Source: Rathayibacter sp. VKM Ac-2804
GTDB taxonomy: Bacteria > Actinomycetota > Actinomycetes > Actinomycetales > Microbacteriaceae
DNA: 64,000 nt
Reading direction: 5' to 3'
Assembly: GCF_009866655.1 (NCBI RefSeq)
Contig: NZ_CP047420.1
Coordinates: 1,612,001-1,676,000 of the forward strand
The notes below the pieces were generated by a model, which was given only the letters and a program-made list of their open reading frames with translations, did not search any database and was not told where the DNA came from. Below, in pieces: positions 45,671 to 55,319 of the stretch. How positions within the stretch are numbered: the stretch's first letter is position 1; every line of letters starts with the position of its first letter. A program made the translations under genes and the position numbers.

Positions 45671-45715
45671 AGCACTGCCCACCACCCCAGACGATCCCCG
45701 GAAACCAGGAACCCC

Positions 45716-46798
45716 ATGTTCGAATCCGTCAGCGTCCTCTTCGCCGAGCACGAGGACCTCCAGACGCAGCTGTCCGACCCCGCCCTGCACGCGGACGCCG
45801 CGCGCGCGAAGAAGGTCAACCGCCGCTACGCCGAGCTGAGCCAGATCAAGGCGGCCCACGCCGCCTGGATCCAGGCGGGCGAGGACCTCGAGGCCGCCCG
45901 CGAGCTCGCCCGCGAGGACGACGCCTTCGCCGAGGAGGTCCCGGAGCTCGAGGAGTCCCTCCGCGTCGCGCAGGAGAAGCTGCGCCGCCTGCTCATCCCG
46001 CGCGACCCTGACGACGGACGTGACGTGATCATGGAGATCAAGGGCGGCGAGGGCGGCGCCGAGAGCGCGCTGTTCGCGGCGGACCTGCTCCGGATGTACC
46101 TGCACTACGCGGAGGCGAAGGGCTGGAAGACCGAGATCCTCGATCGCGACGAGTCCGACCTCGGTGGCTACAAGAACGTCCAGGTCGCCATCAAGAGCAA
46201 CGCGACCGACCCGTCGCAGGGCGTCTGGGCGCACCTGAAGTACGAGGGCGGCGTGCACCGCGTGCAGCGCGTCCCCGTGACGGAGTCGCAGGGCCGCATC
46301 CACACCTCGACCACCGGCGTGCTCGTCTTCCCCGAGGTCGACGCCCCCGAGGAGGTCGCGATCAGCCAGAACGATCTCAAGATCGACGTCTACCGCTCCT
46401 CGGGCCCCGGCGGCCAGTCGGTCAACACCACCGACTCCGCGGTGCGGATCACCCACCTCCCGACCGGCATCGTCGTCTCGATGCAGAACGAGAAGAGCCA
46501 GCTGCAGAACCGCGAGGCCGGCATGCGCGTCCTGCGCGCCCGCATCCTCGCCCGCCAGCAGGAGGAGATCGCCGCCGCCGCATCGGACGCGCGCAAGACG
46601 CAGATCCGCACGATGGACCGCTCCGAGCGCATCCGCACCTACAACTTCCCCGAGAACCGCATCGCCGACCACCGCACCGGCTACAAGGCCTACAACCTCG
46701 ACGGCGTGATGAACGGAGCGCTCGACCCCGTCGTCGAGAGCGCGATCCAGTTCGACGAGGAGGCCCGCCTGGCCGACATCGGCTCCGACGAGTCGTGA
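45716..46798 (+). CDS. prfA: Peptide chain release factor 1
   Basis: This factor (360 aa) releases peptides at UAA and UAG. The catalytic GGQ is at 232-234 in [10 protein letters not shown], and the codon-recognition region precedes it within domain 2. The ATG at 45716 follows CCAGGA. Longer upstream frames run through the repeat and are not used. Its stop overlaps prmC (GTGA). Confidence 0.97.
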   Translation: MFESVSVLFAEHEDLQTQLSDPALHADAARAKKVNRRYAELSQIKAAHAAWIQAGEDLEAARELAREDDAFAEEVPELEESLRVAQEKLRRLLIPRDPDDGRDVIMEIKGGEGGAESALFAADLLRMYLHYAEAKGWKTEILDRDESDLGGYKNVQVAIKSNATDPSQGVWAHLKYEGGVHRVQRVPVTESQGRIHTSTTGVLVFPEVDAPEEVAISQNDLKIDVYRSSGPGGQSVNTTDSAVRITHLPTGIVVSMQNEKSQLQNREAGMRVLRARILARQQEEIAAAASDARKTQIRTMDRSERIRTYNFPENRIADHRTGYKAYNLDGVMNGALDPVVESAIQFDEEARLADIGSDES

Positions 46799-47670
46799 GC
46801 ACGGTGACGACGGATCTCGACGCGCGTGCGCTCCTCGCGGACGCCGTCGCCCGGCTGACCGCGGCGCGCGTCCCCACCCCGGACGTCGACGCCGAGCTGC
46901 TGCTCGGCCATCTGCTCGGCCTCGGCCGCGGGACGCTGCAGGCACGGCTGATCACCGGTCTGCCGCTCGACGAGTCGACCCGGGACGCCTTCGACCACGC
47001 CGTCGAGCGCCGGGCCTCGCGCGAGCCGCTGCAGCACATCACCGGCGTCGCGCCGTTCCGCTCGCTCGAGCTCGCGGTCGGCCCCGGCGTCTTCGTGCCG
47101 CGTCCCGAGACGGAGGGAGTCGCGCAGCTCGCCATCGACGCCCTCCGCGCCGTGGCCGACGAGTCGCCGATCGCCGTCGACCTCGGCACCGGCAGCGGAG
47201 CGCTGGCGCTCGCGCTCGCGCACGAGGTCCCGCACGCGCGGGTCGTCGGCGTCGAGAACTCCGTCGACGCCTTCCTCTGGGCGCGCGGCAACCGCGACCG
47301 CCTGGGCCTCGAGAACGCCCGGATCGTCTTCGTCGACCTCGCGGACGCGCTGCCCGAGCTCGACGGCACGGTGTCCGTCGTCGTCTCCAACCCGCCGTAC
47401 ATCCCGTCGGCGGCGATCCCGCGCGACATCGAGGTGCAGCGCTACGACCCGCCGGCCGCGCTCTACGGCGGCGAGGACGGGCTCGACGTCGTGCGCGCGC
47501 TCTCGCGGACGGCGCTCCGGCTGCTGCGGGCCGGGGGAGTGCTCGTGATCGAGCACGGCGAGCTGCAGGGGGCGGAGATCCGCGCGCTGCTGACGGCCGA
47601 CGGCTGGCGCGGGGCGACGACGCAGCGGGATCTGACCGGGCGCGATCGGTCGACGGTGGCGGTGCGCTGA
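46795..47670 (+). CDS. prmC: Release factor glutamine methyltransferase PrmC
   Basis: This SAM enzyme (291 aa) N5-methylates the GGQ glutamine of release factors such as PrfA, encoded just upstream. It has an N-terminal helical domain (1-85), SAM loop [13 protein letters not shown] (about 128-140) and catalytic NPPY at 199-202. The 4-nt overlap with prfA is classical. The next gene in most actinobacteria (Sua5/YwlC type) is missing here. Confidence 0.96.
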   Translation: MSTVTTDLDARALLADAVARLTAARVPTPDVDAELLLGHLLGLGRGTLQARLITGLPLDESTRDAFDHAVERRASREPLQHITGVAPFRSLELAVGPGVFVPRPETEGVAQLAIDALRAVADESPIAVDLGTGSGALALALAHEVPHARVVGVENSVDAFLWARGNRDRLGLENARIVFVDLADALPELDGTVSVVVSNPPYIPSAAIPRDIEVQRYDPPAALYGGEDGLDVVRALSRTALRLLRAGGVLVIEHGELQGAEIRALLTADGWRGATTQRDLTGRDRSTVAVR

Positions 47671-47737
47671 GGCTTCTCGCCGACATCGCGGCCCGCCCGT
47701 CCACCGCGACGGGAAGACCGCGGACTGCGGCAGGGGT

Positions 47738-49738
47738 TCAGACGAGGACGCCGTCGGCGGTGCGCCAGCGCGACCCGTCGGAGAACAGCGGCTTCTTGAG
47801 CACGGTGTCGTAGAACATCGACCCGGTGCCGGCGACGGCAGCGTCGGGACGAGTGCTGCCCGAGGTGATCTGGAGCAGCGCGTTCATGGTCACCCGGCCG
47901 TCGCTCCGGCGAGCCGTGAACGAGGGCGCGAGGGTGCCGTCGTCCTTGGCGTAGAAGAGCTGCAGGTCCGAGCCCTTGTCCGCGCCCGTCTCGGCCGCCG
48001 TGTTGGTGGCGAGGCGCCACCTCGGCGCGCCGGCCGCGGTGAACTCGAGGGCGGACTTGCCGCCGACCACCTTGTCGATCGTCAGGCTCGAGGAGAAGCT
48101 CGTCGCGTCGCCGACCGTGATGTACGGGCCGAGGCGCCGCGGCGTGACCTCGATGTGCCGCTGGCTCGCGCCGGCGACGATGTTGTCCCAGGAGTACCAG
48201 GTGTCGCTGCCGCCGGGGCGATGGATGCCGAAGCCCATCGAGGCCGGTTCGTTCACCGAGCCGTTCGACAGTCGCGAGCCCGACGGGGCGGACGTGCCGT
48301 CGCGATCGTCGATGACCATGTTCTGGGTGACGTAGACGTTCGACGTCTGGGTCGACGTCCCCGGCGTCGAGATGCCGAAGTTCTCGCCGCCGTACTGGAC
48401 GTCCGCGGGTGCGCCGTTCGGCTTGGCGACTCGGCCCGGGCGGAGGATCAGGTTCGAGGTCACCAGGATGTTCGCGCAGCCCTCGTCGATCAGGATCCCG
48501 CCGCGGTCGCAGTCGATGAGGGTGTTGCCGGTGATCGTCGCGTTGGCGGTGAAGCGGTCGTCGTCCGTCTGGCCGTCGCCGTCCTCGTCGACGACGGTGG
48601 TGCCGTCGAGCTTCGCGAGGAAGATCCCGCAGCCCTCCCACCACTCGCGGACGCGCTCGACGCGGGTGACCGTGTTGCCCGTGATCGAGAGCGACTTGCT
48701 GCCGCCGGCGGCCCAGATCCCGTGCCGGGCGCTCCGGTCGATGACATTGCCGGAGACGACCACTCCGGCGGGGCCGGCCTCGCCCTCGTAGCCGCCGACC
48801 CAGACGCCGTTGTAGAAGCTGCCGATGAAGGTGTTGCCCGAGCAGTTCACGCGCTGAGTGCCCCGGGAGATCGAGACGCCGTTGTCAGCGCTGTACTCGA
48901 CCTTGTTCCCGGTGAAGGTGACCGTCTCGTCGTCCCGGAACCCGAGATCGAAGCAGCGGAAGGCGGTGCAGTCCACCATGCGGGTCTCGCCCGAGATCCC
49001 GTAGAGCTGGACGGGCATCGATCGGAGTCCCCAGAACTCCACGCCGTCGACGGTCACGTTCCGCACGACCGGATAGGCACCGGTCTGGTACCTGCTGCCG
49101 AGGATGACGAGTCCCGACTGGAATCCCCGCGTGCCTCCCGTGCCCGTCGCGATCAGTCCCGCGGCGATGGTCCAGTTCGAGACGAACTCGCGGGACTCCC
49201 GCGAGTACGTGTCGGCGAGAGCGTCGGCGTTGGTGAGGGCGCCCTTGATGGTGAAGTCCTTGAAGACGATGTTGCTGCTCGCGACGCTGCCCGTCCGGAG
49301 GACGAAGGGTGCCGCGAGAGTCACGTGCAGCATCCCGGAGAGGATCGTCCGCCCCGCCCCGGCGCCCTCGATGGTCAGGTTCGAGTGGCCCTCGAGGGAG
49401 CACTGCTTGCTCAGCACGTACTCGCGGGCTCCGGCGCGGACGACCTTGGGCCGAGGGTCGGCCTTCGCCGCGGCGAGGGCCCGGTCCCAGCAGTACCAGT
49501 CCGAGGCGTCGCCGGCTTTGACGTAGTCGTCCACGTAGTAGATCGCGGTCCCGCCGACGAGCGCGTTGTTCGACTTGCTCGTCGGGTTCGCGAGGAGGGT
49601 GCTGACCTGGTTGTCCAGGTCCGTGCTGTCCACGGGCGCGGCCGATGCTCCGGGCGCGACCGCGATCGCCGCCGCGGACGCCATCCCGGCGGTCAACAGG
49701 AAGGAGCGGCGGTTCGAGGGCGCTGATGTCTTCGTCAC
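47738..49738 (-). CDS. Tat-exported right-handed beta-helix protein
   Basis: This 666-aa protein is exported with a Tat signal (SNRRSFLLTAGMASAAA, about 8-24). From about residue 55 it shows stacked short beta-strand repeats (TVDGVEFWG, VSGNVIDRS, ITGNTVTRV, ITGNTLIDC) typical of pectate-lyase-like parallel beta-helices. A tail-spike-like C-terminal part follows (about 520-666, ending GSMFYDTVLKKPLFSDGSRW). Such proteins bind, cut or epimerise polysaccharides. At the edge of an EPS locus a role in trimming or attaching the polymer is likely but not shown. The GTG at 49738 is chosen for the Tat signal. Confidence 0.85.
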   Translation of the reverse strand: MTKTSAPSNRRSFLLTAGMASAAAIAVAPGASAAPVDSTDLDNQVSTLLANPTSKSNNALVGGTAIYYVDDYVKAGDASDWYCWDRALAAAKADPRPKVVRAGAREYVLSKQCSLEGHSNLTIEGAGAGRTILSGMLHVTLAAPFVLRTGSVASSNIVFKDFTIKGALTNADALADTYSRESREFVSNWTIAAGLIATGTGGTRGFQSGLVILGSRYQTGAYPVVRNVTVDGVEFWGLRSMPVQLYGISGETRMVDCTAFRCFDLGFRDDETVTFTGNKVEYSADNGVSISRGTQRVNCSGNTFIGSFYNGVWVGGYEGEAGPAGVVVSGNVIDRSARHGIWAAGGSKSLSITGNTVTRVERVREWWEGCGIFLAKLDGTTVVDEDGDGQTDDDRFTANATITGNTLIDCDRGGILIDEGCANILVTSNLILRPGRVAKPNGAPADVQYGGENFGISTPGTSTQTSNVYVTQNMVIDDRDGTSAPSGSRLSNGSVNEPASMGFGIHRPGGSDTWYSWDNIVAGASQRHIEVTPRRLGPYITVGDATSFSSSLTIDKVVGGKSALEFTAAGAPRWRLATNTAAETGADKGSDLQLFYAKDDGTLAPSFTARRSDGRVTMNALLQITSGSTRPDAAVAGTGSMFYDTVLKKPLFSDGSRWRTADGVLV

Positions 49739-49879
49739 GCGCTCATCGTCACCGGCCGGCGGGTCGTTCTCGCAGGAATGACGTTTTCTCCGGGACGGCG
49801 ATACGCCCACGGGGGACATTCCGCCTCCACGTGCCGGCGGGCGGTGTCCCACTCCGAGGGACAGGGCCCGTGAGCCGTC

Positions 49880-50782
49880 CTACAGGAAGAGATGGCGTGT
49901 CGCGACGGACTCGCGAGCGCGGCCCGCCCGACGGGCGATCCGCTCGACGGCGATACGGCGCGCGTTCGCCGGCCCGGTGACGAGGCGGAGGAGGGAGTGC
50001 ACCCAGACGCCGACCACCTTGACCGGCCGGTCGCGCGGCATGCCCAGCGCGGCGAGCTTGGTGTGCAGCCGCACGCTGCCCTGCCCGTACCGGAAGTTCT
50101 GCGAGTAGGCGCCTCGGGCGCTGTCCCGCTGCCGGTAGAGGATCGACGCCTCGGGGACGTTCCGCAGCTCCGCGCCCGCGGCGGTCGCCCGGTAGAAGAA
50201 GTCGATCTCGTCTCCGCCGCCGATGAAGCCCTCGTCGAAGCCGCCGAGCTCCGTGTGCAGCTCGCGGACGAAGCCGCAGTTCGCCCCGGTGGGGGACCCC
50301 ACGGTGATCCCGGCCCCCGGCCAGCTGCGGAAGTGCACTCCCTCGGCCCGCTCGAGCACTCGGCCGTCGGGGTAGACCCGGTCGAGGGGCCCGCCGACGC
50401 ACTGCGCTCCGCTGCGGAGGGCGCCCACCAGTGCGGAGACCCAGGTCGGCGACACCACGTCGTCGCAGTCGCAGAGGAGGATGTACGTCGCCTCGCTCGC
50501 TCGGACGCCGACGTTCCGGGCGTGGTTGATGCCCTTCGTCGCGCTCGAGTCGACGACCCGGAGGCGGAGTCCGCAGGCCTCGGCAGCAGCGACGGCGACG
50601 GCGGCCGAGCCGTCGTCCGACCCGTTGTCGCTGAGGATCACCTCGACCGAGGAGTCCACTTGAGCGCCGATCGCGGCGAGCTGCTCGGGCAGGAAATCGG
50701 CGCCGTTGTAGCAGGGGATGACGATCGAGGTCTCGACCGGGTCGTTCTGCGCGCGCGTGGGCGCATCAGGATCCTGGGGCAC
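49880..50782 (-). CDS. Family 2 glycosyltransferase
   Basis: This GT-A glycosyltransferase (300 aa) uses a nucleotide sugar for EPS repeat-unit assembly. It has the SIVIPCYNGADFL start (about 19-31), SDNGSDDGS, and a metal-binding DCDD in LLCDCDDVVSP. An acceptor loop GGFDEGFIGGGDEIDF is present, with no membrane helix. The GTG at 50782 lies 6 nt after TATCAT (leaderless). The sugar is unknown. Confidence 0.9.
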   Translation of the reverse strand: MPQDPDAPTRAQNDPVETSIVIPCYNGADFLPEQLAAIGAQVDSSVEVILSDNGSDDGSAAVAVAAAEACGLRLRVVDSSATKGINHARNVGVRASEATYILLCDCDDVVSPTWVSALVGALRSGAQCVGGPLDRVYPDGRVLERAEGVHFRSWPGAGITVGSPTGANCGFVRELHTELGGFDEGFIGGGDEIDFFYRATAAGAELRNVPEASILYRQRDSARGAYSQNFRYGQGSVRLHTKLAALGMPRDRPVKVVGVWVHSLLRLVTGPANARRIAVERIARRAGRARESVATRHLFL

Positions 50783-50788
50783 GACGCG

Positions 50789-50794
50789 ATGATA
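50789..50794 (-). promoter_or_regulatory. -10 element TATCAT, leaderless-type, GT2 gene
   Basis: Minus-strand TATCAT ends 6 nt before the GTG at 50782. Confidence 0.5.
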
Positions 50795-50869
50795 ACGGAC
50801 GCTGTCATCGCGGGGACGGGCGGCGGTCCGGCCCGGCTTCGCGACCGCGGCGGGCCGTGGGGCCTGCGC

Positions 50870-50875
50870 TATGCT
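50870..50875 (+). promoter_or_regulatory. -10 element TATGCT of the wzy-wzx unit
   Basis: TATGCT lies 119 nt before the polymerase ATG. Unlike most genes here, this one has a leader and a ribosome site (GGAAGG). Confidence 0.45.
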
Positions 50876-50994
50876 GACGCGAAATCCCGCTCCCGACTGG
50901 CGTCGGACGTCGGGTCAATCGACCACGTCCGGTCGCCTCGCGACCGCGTCTCCGCTGGCGAGCGCAACCGGCGTGACCCATCGTGGAAGGTGAC

Positions 50995-52425
50995 ATGGCT
51001 CTCTCGAGCAAGCTGCCGTCGGAGGTCCCCTCCGTCCGGCGCGGCCGCGACCCGCTCCGCTCACCGGCCGCTGCGCAGCGCGAACCGGTGTGGTCGACCC
51101 TCGTCTTCCTCGCGGTCGTCACCGTGCCCTTCCAGTACGCGCTCACCATCGACGTCGGCTCGCCGGTCAAGGTGTCCGAGATCCTGCTCGTCCTCGCGCT
51201 CGCGGCCCGGCTGCTGAGCCCTGGTTCGACGCGGACCCGGGTGCCCGGGCTCGGCTTCGTCGTGCTCCTGGCGGTGGCACTGGTCGTCTCCGGGCTCTAC
51301 TGGCTGGGCTTCGCCGGTCCGGTCCGGGGGCTCGACTTCACCGGCTACACGCGCTCGCCGAGCACGGACCTGCTGTTCTACACCGCCTTCGGGCTGTTCG
51401 CCCTCCTCGGCTGGTGGATGTTCTCCCAGCTCGGGCGGGACCGCTTCGAGCGGGCGATCATCCTCTCGATCTGGCTGGCCGGGGCGGCGACCCTGCTGCA
51501 GTTCGTGGGCGCGCTCCTGGGCCTGGAGACCCTGCTCGCCGACCTCGGATTCCGGTCGACGGGCGGCAGCAACCTCAGCGTCACCGGCGTGAACCTGCGC
51601 AGCGGTCCGTTCCTCGAGGGGCAGCACCTCGGCTTCTACGCGGGGGCAGCGCTGCTGATCGCGCTGAAGCGCCGATCGTGGCTTCCCGCGATCGTCGCCG
51701 CTCTGCTCGTCTTCTACTCCCAGTCGACGACCGCCGTCCTCGGGATCGTGGTCGCCGGGGCGATCCTGTTCCTCCTGCGTCCGCACGTCCGCGTGCTCGC
51801 CGCGATCCTCTCGCTCACCCTCCTGGTCGGAGGGCTGGCGGCGTTCGTCGCGCCGGTGCGCCAGTTCGTGATCAACCAGGCGGCGAAGCTCGGTCTGGTC
51901 TCGCAGACGGCCGAGTTCCGCTTCGCCGGTCTCTCCTTCGACGTCCGAGAGGAGAAGGCCTCGATCGGCGCGCAGATGGGGATCGATCATCTCGCGCTCG
52001 GAGTGGGCCCCGGCCGCTTCGGCGCCTGGTTCTCCCAGTACGCGGACTACACCGTGCTGCCGGCGTACTACCGGACGACCGACCTCCGGCCCATCGCCGA
52101 GAACGTCTACCTCCAGATCTTCGCCGAGATGGGAGTGCTCGCGCTGATCGGACTGATCGGGCTCCTCCTCGTCCTCCTGGTGCGCGCGCTGCGCGCGACT
52201 CCCATCGTGTTCGCGATCGGGGTCTGCGTCGCGGTCGGCCTCTGGACGCAGTCGTCCTGGACGTTCCTCCCGATCTGGGTCTTCCTGGCCTACGTCGGCG
52301 TGGCGGCGTCCGACCCCGACGTCGACCGGAAGGCAGCCGTCGCGGTTCCGGAGCGCCCGAGCAGGGTGCCCTCGGACCGGCTGTGGCGCAGCGGCTCGTC
52401 CGCCGCGCGTCGACCGTCCCGCTGA
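50995..52425 (+). CDS. O-antigen ligase/polymerase-like membrane protein (Wzy type)
   Basis: This integral membrane protein (476 aa, about 11-12 helices) has a large extracytoplasmic loop before the last helices, the topology of Wzy polymerases and WaaL ligases. A Wzy_C-like segment (LGVGPGRFGAWFSQYADY and later ENVYLQIFAEMG, residues about 335-385) is recognisable. It should link repeat units outside the membrane after flipping by the product of the next gene. The ATG at 50995 is chosen for the GGAAGG site. The GTG 12 nt upstream is less likely. Confidence 0.82.
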   Translation: MALSSKLPSEVPSVRRGRDPLRSPAAAQREPVWSTLVFLAVVTVPFQYALTIDVGSPVKVSEILLVLALAARLLSPGSTRTRVPGLGFVVLLAVALVVSGLYWLGFAGPVRGLDFTGYTRSPSTDLLFYTAFGLFALLGWWMFSQLGRDRFERAIILSIWLAGAATLLQFVGALLGLETLLADLGFRSTGGSNLSVTGVNLRSGPFLEGQHLGFYAGAALLIALKRRSWLPAIVAALLVFYSQSTTAVLGIVVAGAILFLLRPHVRVLAAILSLTLLVGGLAAFVAPVRQFVINQAAKLGLVSQTAEFRFAGLSFDVREEKASIGAQMGIDHLALGVGPGRFGAWFSQYADYTVLPAYYRTTDLRPIAENVYLQIFAEMGVLALIGLIGLLLVLLVRALRATPIVFAIGVCVAVGLWTQSSWTFLPIWVFLAYVGVAASDPDVDRKAAVAVPERPSRVPSDRLWRSGSSAARRPSR

Positions 52426-52444
52426 CGAGAAGGATCCTCCGCAG

Positions 52445-53923
52445 GTGCTCAAGAACATCCTGACGACCTACGCTGCCCGTTTCGCCGGGATGATCGCGAC
52501 CGTGGCGATCCTGCCGATCGTCACGGCCGGCGTCGGAGCAGCCGGATTCGGCCTCTACTCCCTCACGGTCTCGATGGGACTCCTGTTCCAGCAGGACCTC
52601 GGGATGACCGCCGCGACGGTCAAGTTCGTGGCGGAGTCCCGCGCCCGCGGGAACCTCGAGCGGATGCGCCGGGTGATCGCGACGAGCGAGGCGTTCTTCG
52701 CCGTCCTCTCGGTGGTCGCGGCGGCGCTCCTCGCGCTCGCGTTCTCGCTGACAGCGCCGACGCTGTCGGTGCCCTCCGAGTTCGGCCCGCAGCTCGGTCT
52801 GCTCTTCGCCCTGGGCACCGCGAACGTCTTCTTCGCACTCCTCTTCGCTCCCGTGCGCCAGACGCTCACCGGGCTCGGAGCGCTGAACATCGTCAACGGA
52901 TTCCTCACGCTCCAGGCTCTCGGCCGGGTCGTCCTCGCGGCCGTGGCCATGGCGCTCGGGATGCCGCTCTGGGTCGTGAGCGCCATCGACGTCTCCGCGA
53001 TGCTGCTCGGCGGCATCGGCATGTACGTCTTCCAGCACGTGCGCTTCCCGGAAGCGACGACCTCGCTCCTGCGGGCGGAGTGGAGCGTCTTCCGCGACAT
53101 CTTCGCACTGAGCTCCCAGCTGCTCGTCCTGAGCCTCGCGGGGGTCGTCATCCTGCAGTTCGGCTCGATCGTCGCGGGTGTGCTCCTGCCGCTGACCGCC
53201 GTCGCGGCCTACGCCGCCGCTCAGCGGGTCTACTCCCTGGTCAAGGAGGTGACCGCGTCACTGTCCTCCGCCGTGCTGCCCGCGGTGACCGAGCGCCAGG
53301 TCGAGGGCGGCTCCTCGGCCAACGGACGCGTCTACATCGGCGGCACGAAGTACGCGAACACCCTGATGCTCCTCGTCTTCGTCCCGATCATGGCGATGGG
53401 GCCGCAGCTGATCGACGTCTGGTCCGGCGGGCGACTGGAGGGCGCCGGTGCTGCAGCGCAGATCCTGGTGCTCTCGCTGCTCGCCAACAACAACCATCTG
53501 CTGGCGATCCCGGTCCTGACGGCGCAGCAGAACATCCGGCGGTTCGCCGTCCTGCACGTGATCTGGGCGGTGACGGCGGTGGGGTCGTCCTTCGTGCTCG
53601 CGCCGATCCTCGGTGTGGCAGGCATCGCGCTGGCCGTCTGCCTGCCCGTCGTGCTGCTCGAGTACTTCTACGTCCGCCACACCCTGCGCGCTCTCGGGCA
53701 GCCGTGGCGGTCCTTCCTCCTCGAGTGCCTGGCCCGGCCCTACGGGTCGCTCGCGGTGCCCGGCATCGTGGTCGTGCTCGTGGGGACGCACCTGCCGGCG
53801 AGCCTGCTCGAGATCGGCCTGCTCACCGGCGCCTGGCTGGTCGTGGCGCTTCCGCTGATCTACTTCCTCGCCCTCACCGCGGGCGAGCGCTCCCGCATCC
53901 GGCGGATCATCGGCCGTCGCTGA
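52445..53923 (+). CDS. Polysaccharide flippase (Wzx/MOP superfamily)
   Basis: This 492-aa membrane protein with about 14 helices belongs to the polysaccharide transporter family that flips lipid-linked repeat units. The N-terminus LKNILTTYAARFAGMIATV and the GLYSLTVSMG region are typical. It follows the Wzy-like gene by 19 nt, giving a Wzx/Wzy pair. The GTG at 52445 has GAGAAGGA about 10 nt upstream. Confidence 0.9.
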   Translation: MLKNILTTYAARFAGMIATVAILPIVTAGVGAAGFGLYSLTVSMGLLFQQDLGMTAATVKFVAESRARGNLERMRRVIATSEAFFAVLSVVAAALLALAFSLTAPTLSVPSEFGPQLGLLFALGTANVFFALLFAPVRQTLTGLGALNIVNGFLTLQALGRVVLAAVAMALGMPLWVVSAIDVSAMLLGGIGMYVFQHVRFPEATTSLLRAEWSVFRDIFALSSQLLVLSLAGVVILQFGSIVAGVLLPLTAVAAYAAAQRVYSLVKEVTASLSSAVLPAVTERQVEGGSSANGRVYIGGTKYANTLMLLVFVPIMAMGPQLIDVWSGGRLEGAGAAAQILVLSLLANNNHLLAIPVLTAQQNIRRFAVLHVIWAVTAVGSSFVLAPILGVAGIALAVCLPVVLLEYFYVRHTLRALGQPWRSFLLECLARPYGSLAVPGIVVVLVGTHLPASLLEIGLLTGAWLVVALPLIYFLALTAGERSRIRRIIGRR

Positions 53924-53944
53924 CGGTGCCGCGAGGAGCGCGGG

Positions 53945-54229
53945 TCACACCTCGACGATGAAGCCGAGCGCGTGGAGGTGCTCGACGAAGACGGAGACGG
54001 CGTTCTGAAGACCGTGGACGTCGGTCCCGACGATCGACTCCATCCGGGCGATGACGTCCTCGGTGGACCGCTCCGGGAGGGCCCGCCAGATCTCGGCTCC
54101 GGACCCCTCCAGCAGCACGACTCGGCCCTGCGGATCGATCAGCGAGAGGCAGTAGACGCTCTCCGCCGATTCGACGAAGGCGACGTCGCCGCTGTACTGC
54201 CACACGCTGCGGATCCTATCGAGTTCCAC
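53945..54229 (-). CDS. PqqD-like protein
   Basis: This 94-aa protein has the PqqD winged-helix layout: strands (VWQYSGDVAFVESAESVYCLSL), then LLEGSGAEIWRALPER with the conserved hydrophobic-G-x-x-x-IW block, and a C-terminal helical pair ending LHALGFIVEV. PqqD domains bind ribosomal peptides for radical-SAM enzymes, but no radical-SAM gene or precursor peptide is seen nearby. The next minus-strand gene upstream is a pyruvyl transferase, and a second PqqD-like domain is fused to a nucleotidyltransferase at 62015. The function in the EPS locus is unknown. Confidence 0.8.
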   Translation of the reverse strand: MELDRIRSVWQYSGDVAFVESAESVYCLSLIDPQGRVVLLEGSGAEIWRALPERSTEDVIARMESIVGTDVHGLQNAVSVFVEHLHALGFIVEV

Positions 54230-54268
54230 CGCGGGGAACGGTGACGCGCTCCGCGGGCGACGTGCGGC

Positions 54269-55168
54269 TCAGAGCCACGTGATGTCGGCGCCGGTGTCCG
54301 AGAGCCAGGTGTCGTAGTACTTGCGCAGCTTGCCGATGCTGTTGTCCTTGACGACCACTCGGCGCCCGATCTGCAGAGCGATCAGCATCGCGTGCAGGCG
54401 GTCGGTCACCACGGTCTCGCCCCGCGAGAGGATCTCGACGCCGCGCTGGAGGCGCCGGGCGGATCGTCCCGACCAGAGCGCCGGGGTCGTCGGGATCACC
54501 GATCGCAGGGCGGGCAGCTCCTTCGTGCGGTGGGTCAGCCATGCCGTCGCGCGGTCGAGGGGGAGGTCCTTCGGCCAGTCGACTCCGTCCCCGAGCGAAC
54601 CGGTCGCCTCGGGGTCGCGGCGCACGAGTCGGACCTCGCGCGCCACGGGATCGGGGGCGGGGAGGAGGCCGAGGTGATGCACCGCGTCGGGGGACAGGAC
54701 CAGGTTCTCGACGTCCTTCTCGAGGGCCTCGTACGACTCGTGGTCCCGGACGGCGATCCGGAGACTCGACCTGCCGGCCATCCTGCGGCGGAACTCCTCG
54801 CGGTCGGCGTCCGACCTCCAGTGAACGGACTGCGGCCCCTGCAGCAGCAGCGTCGAGGAGGGCAGGCGCTCGGCGAGCGAGTGCCGGTGAGCACTGTGGA
54901 CCGGGTAGAGGCCGCCGAAGTTCCCGCCGCCGTTGATGAACACCGGGTCCGCCGCGTCGTACACCCGAGCGGGCATCGTGTGGAAGCTCGAGACGCCGCG
55001 GACGCGGATCCCGGCGTCCTCCCAGAACCGGAACTGCCCGGCCGCGATCGCGGCGTCGCCGATGTTCGCGTGGTCCGGGAAGTCGGTGGCCTCGACGCTC
55101 TGCACGCCGTCGTGGAGTCGGCGGAACGCCTCGCCGGCACGCTGCTTCATGATCTCGATGTAGCCCAT
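54269..55168 (-). CDS. Polysaccharide pyruvyl transferase family protein (1)
   Basis: This GT-B-like enzyme (299 aa) is expected to add pyruvate ketals from PEP to sugar residues. Family features are FPDHANIGDAAI near residue 30, the glycine patch FINGGGNFGG (about 74-83) and VVTDRLHAMLIALQIGR (about 252-268). GAGAGGA lies 7 nt before the ATG at 55168. It is co-directional with the PqqD gene (39-nt gap) and shares its message. The second paralogue is at 58589. Confidence 0.88.
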   Translation of the reverse strand: MGYIEIMKQRAGEAFRRLHDGVQSVEATDFPDHANIGDAAIAAGQFRFWEDAGIRVRGVSSFHTMPARVYDAADPVFINGGGNFGGLYPVHSAHRHSLAERLPSSTLLLQGPQSVHWRSDADREEFRRRMAGRSSLRIAVRDHESYEALEKDVENLVLSPDAVHHLGLLPAPDPVAREVRLVRRDPEATGSLGDGVDWPKDLPLDRATAWLTHRTKELPALRSVIPTTPALWSGRSARRLQRGVEILSRGETVVTDRLHAMLIALQIGRRVVVKDNSIGKLRKYYDTWLSDTGADITWL

Positions 55169-55307
55169 AGGAGTTCCTCTCGTGCCGACCCGCGGCCCCC
55201 GGTCGATCGGGAGCGTGCGGGTGGTCGGTGCGTCCGCGTCATGGCGATCGGCAGCAGGGCCGGGGACGACGGGAGGTCGACCGGCGGGAAGACGGGGACG
55301 GCGCCGT

Positions 55308-55313
55308 TAGGCT
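55308..55313 (+). promoter_or_regulatory. -10 element TAGGCT, leaderless-type, NTP_transf_5 gene
   Basis: TAGGCT ends 6 nt before the ATG at 55320, with no ribosome site. Confidence 0.5.
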
Positions 55314-55319
55314 CATCGC

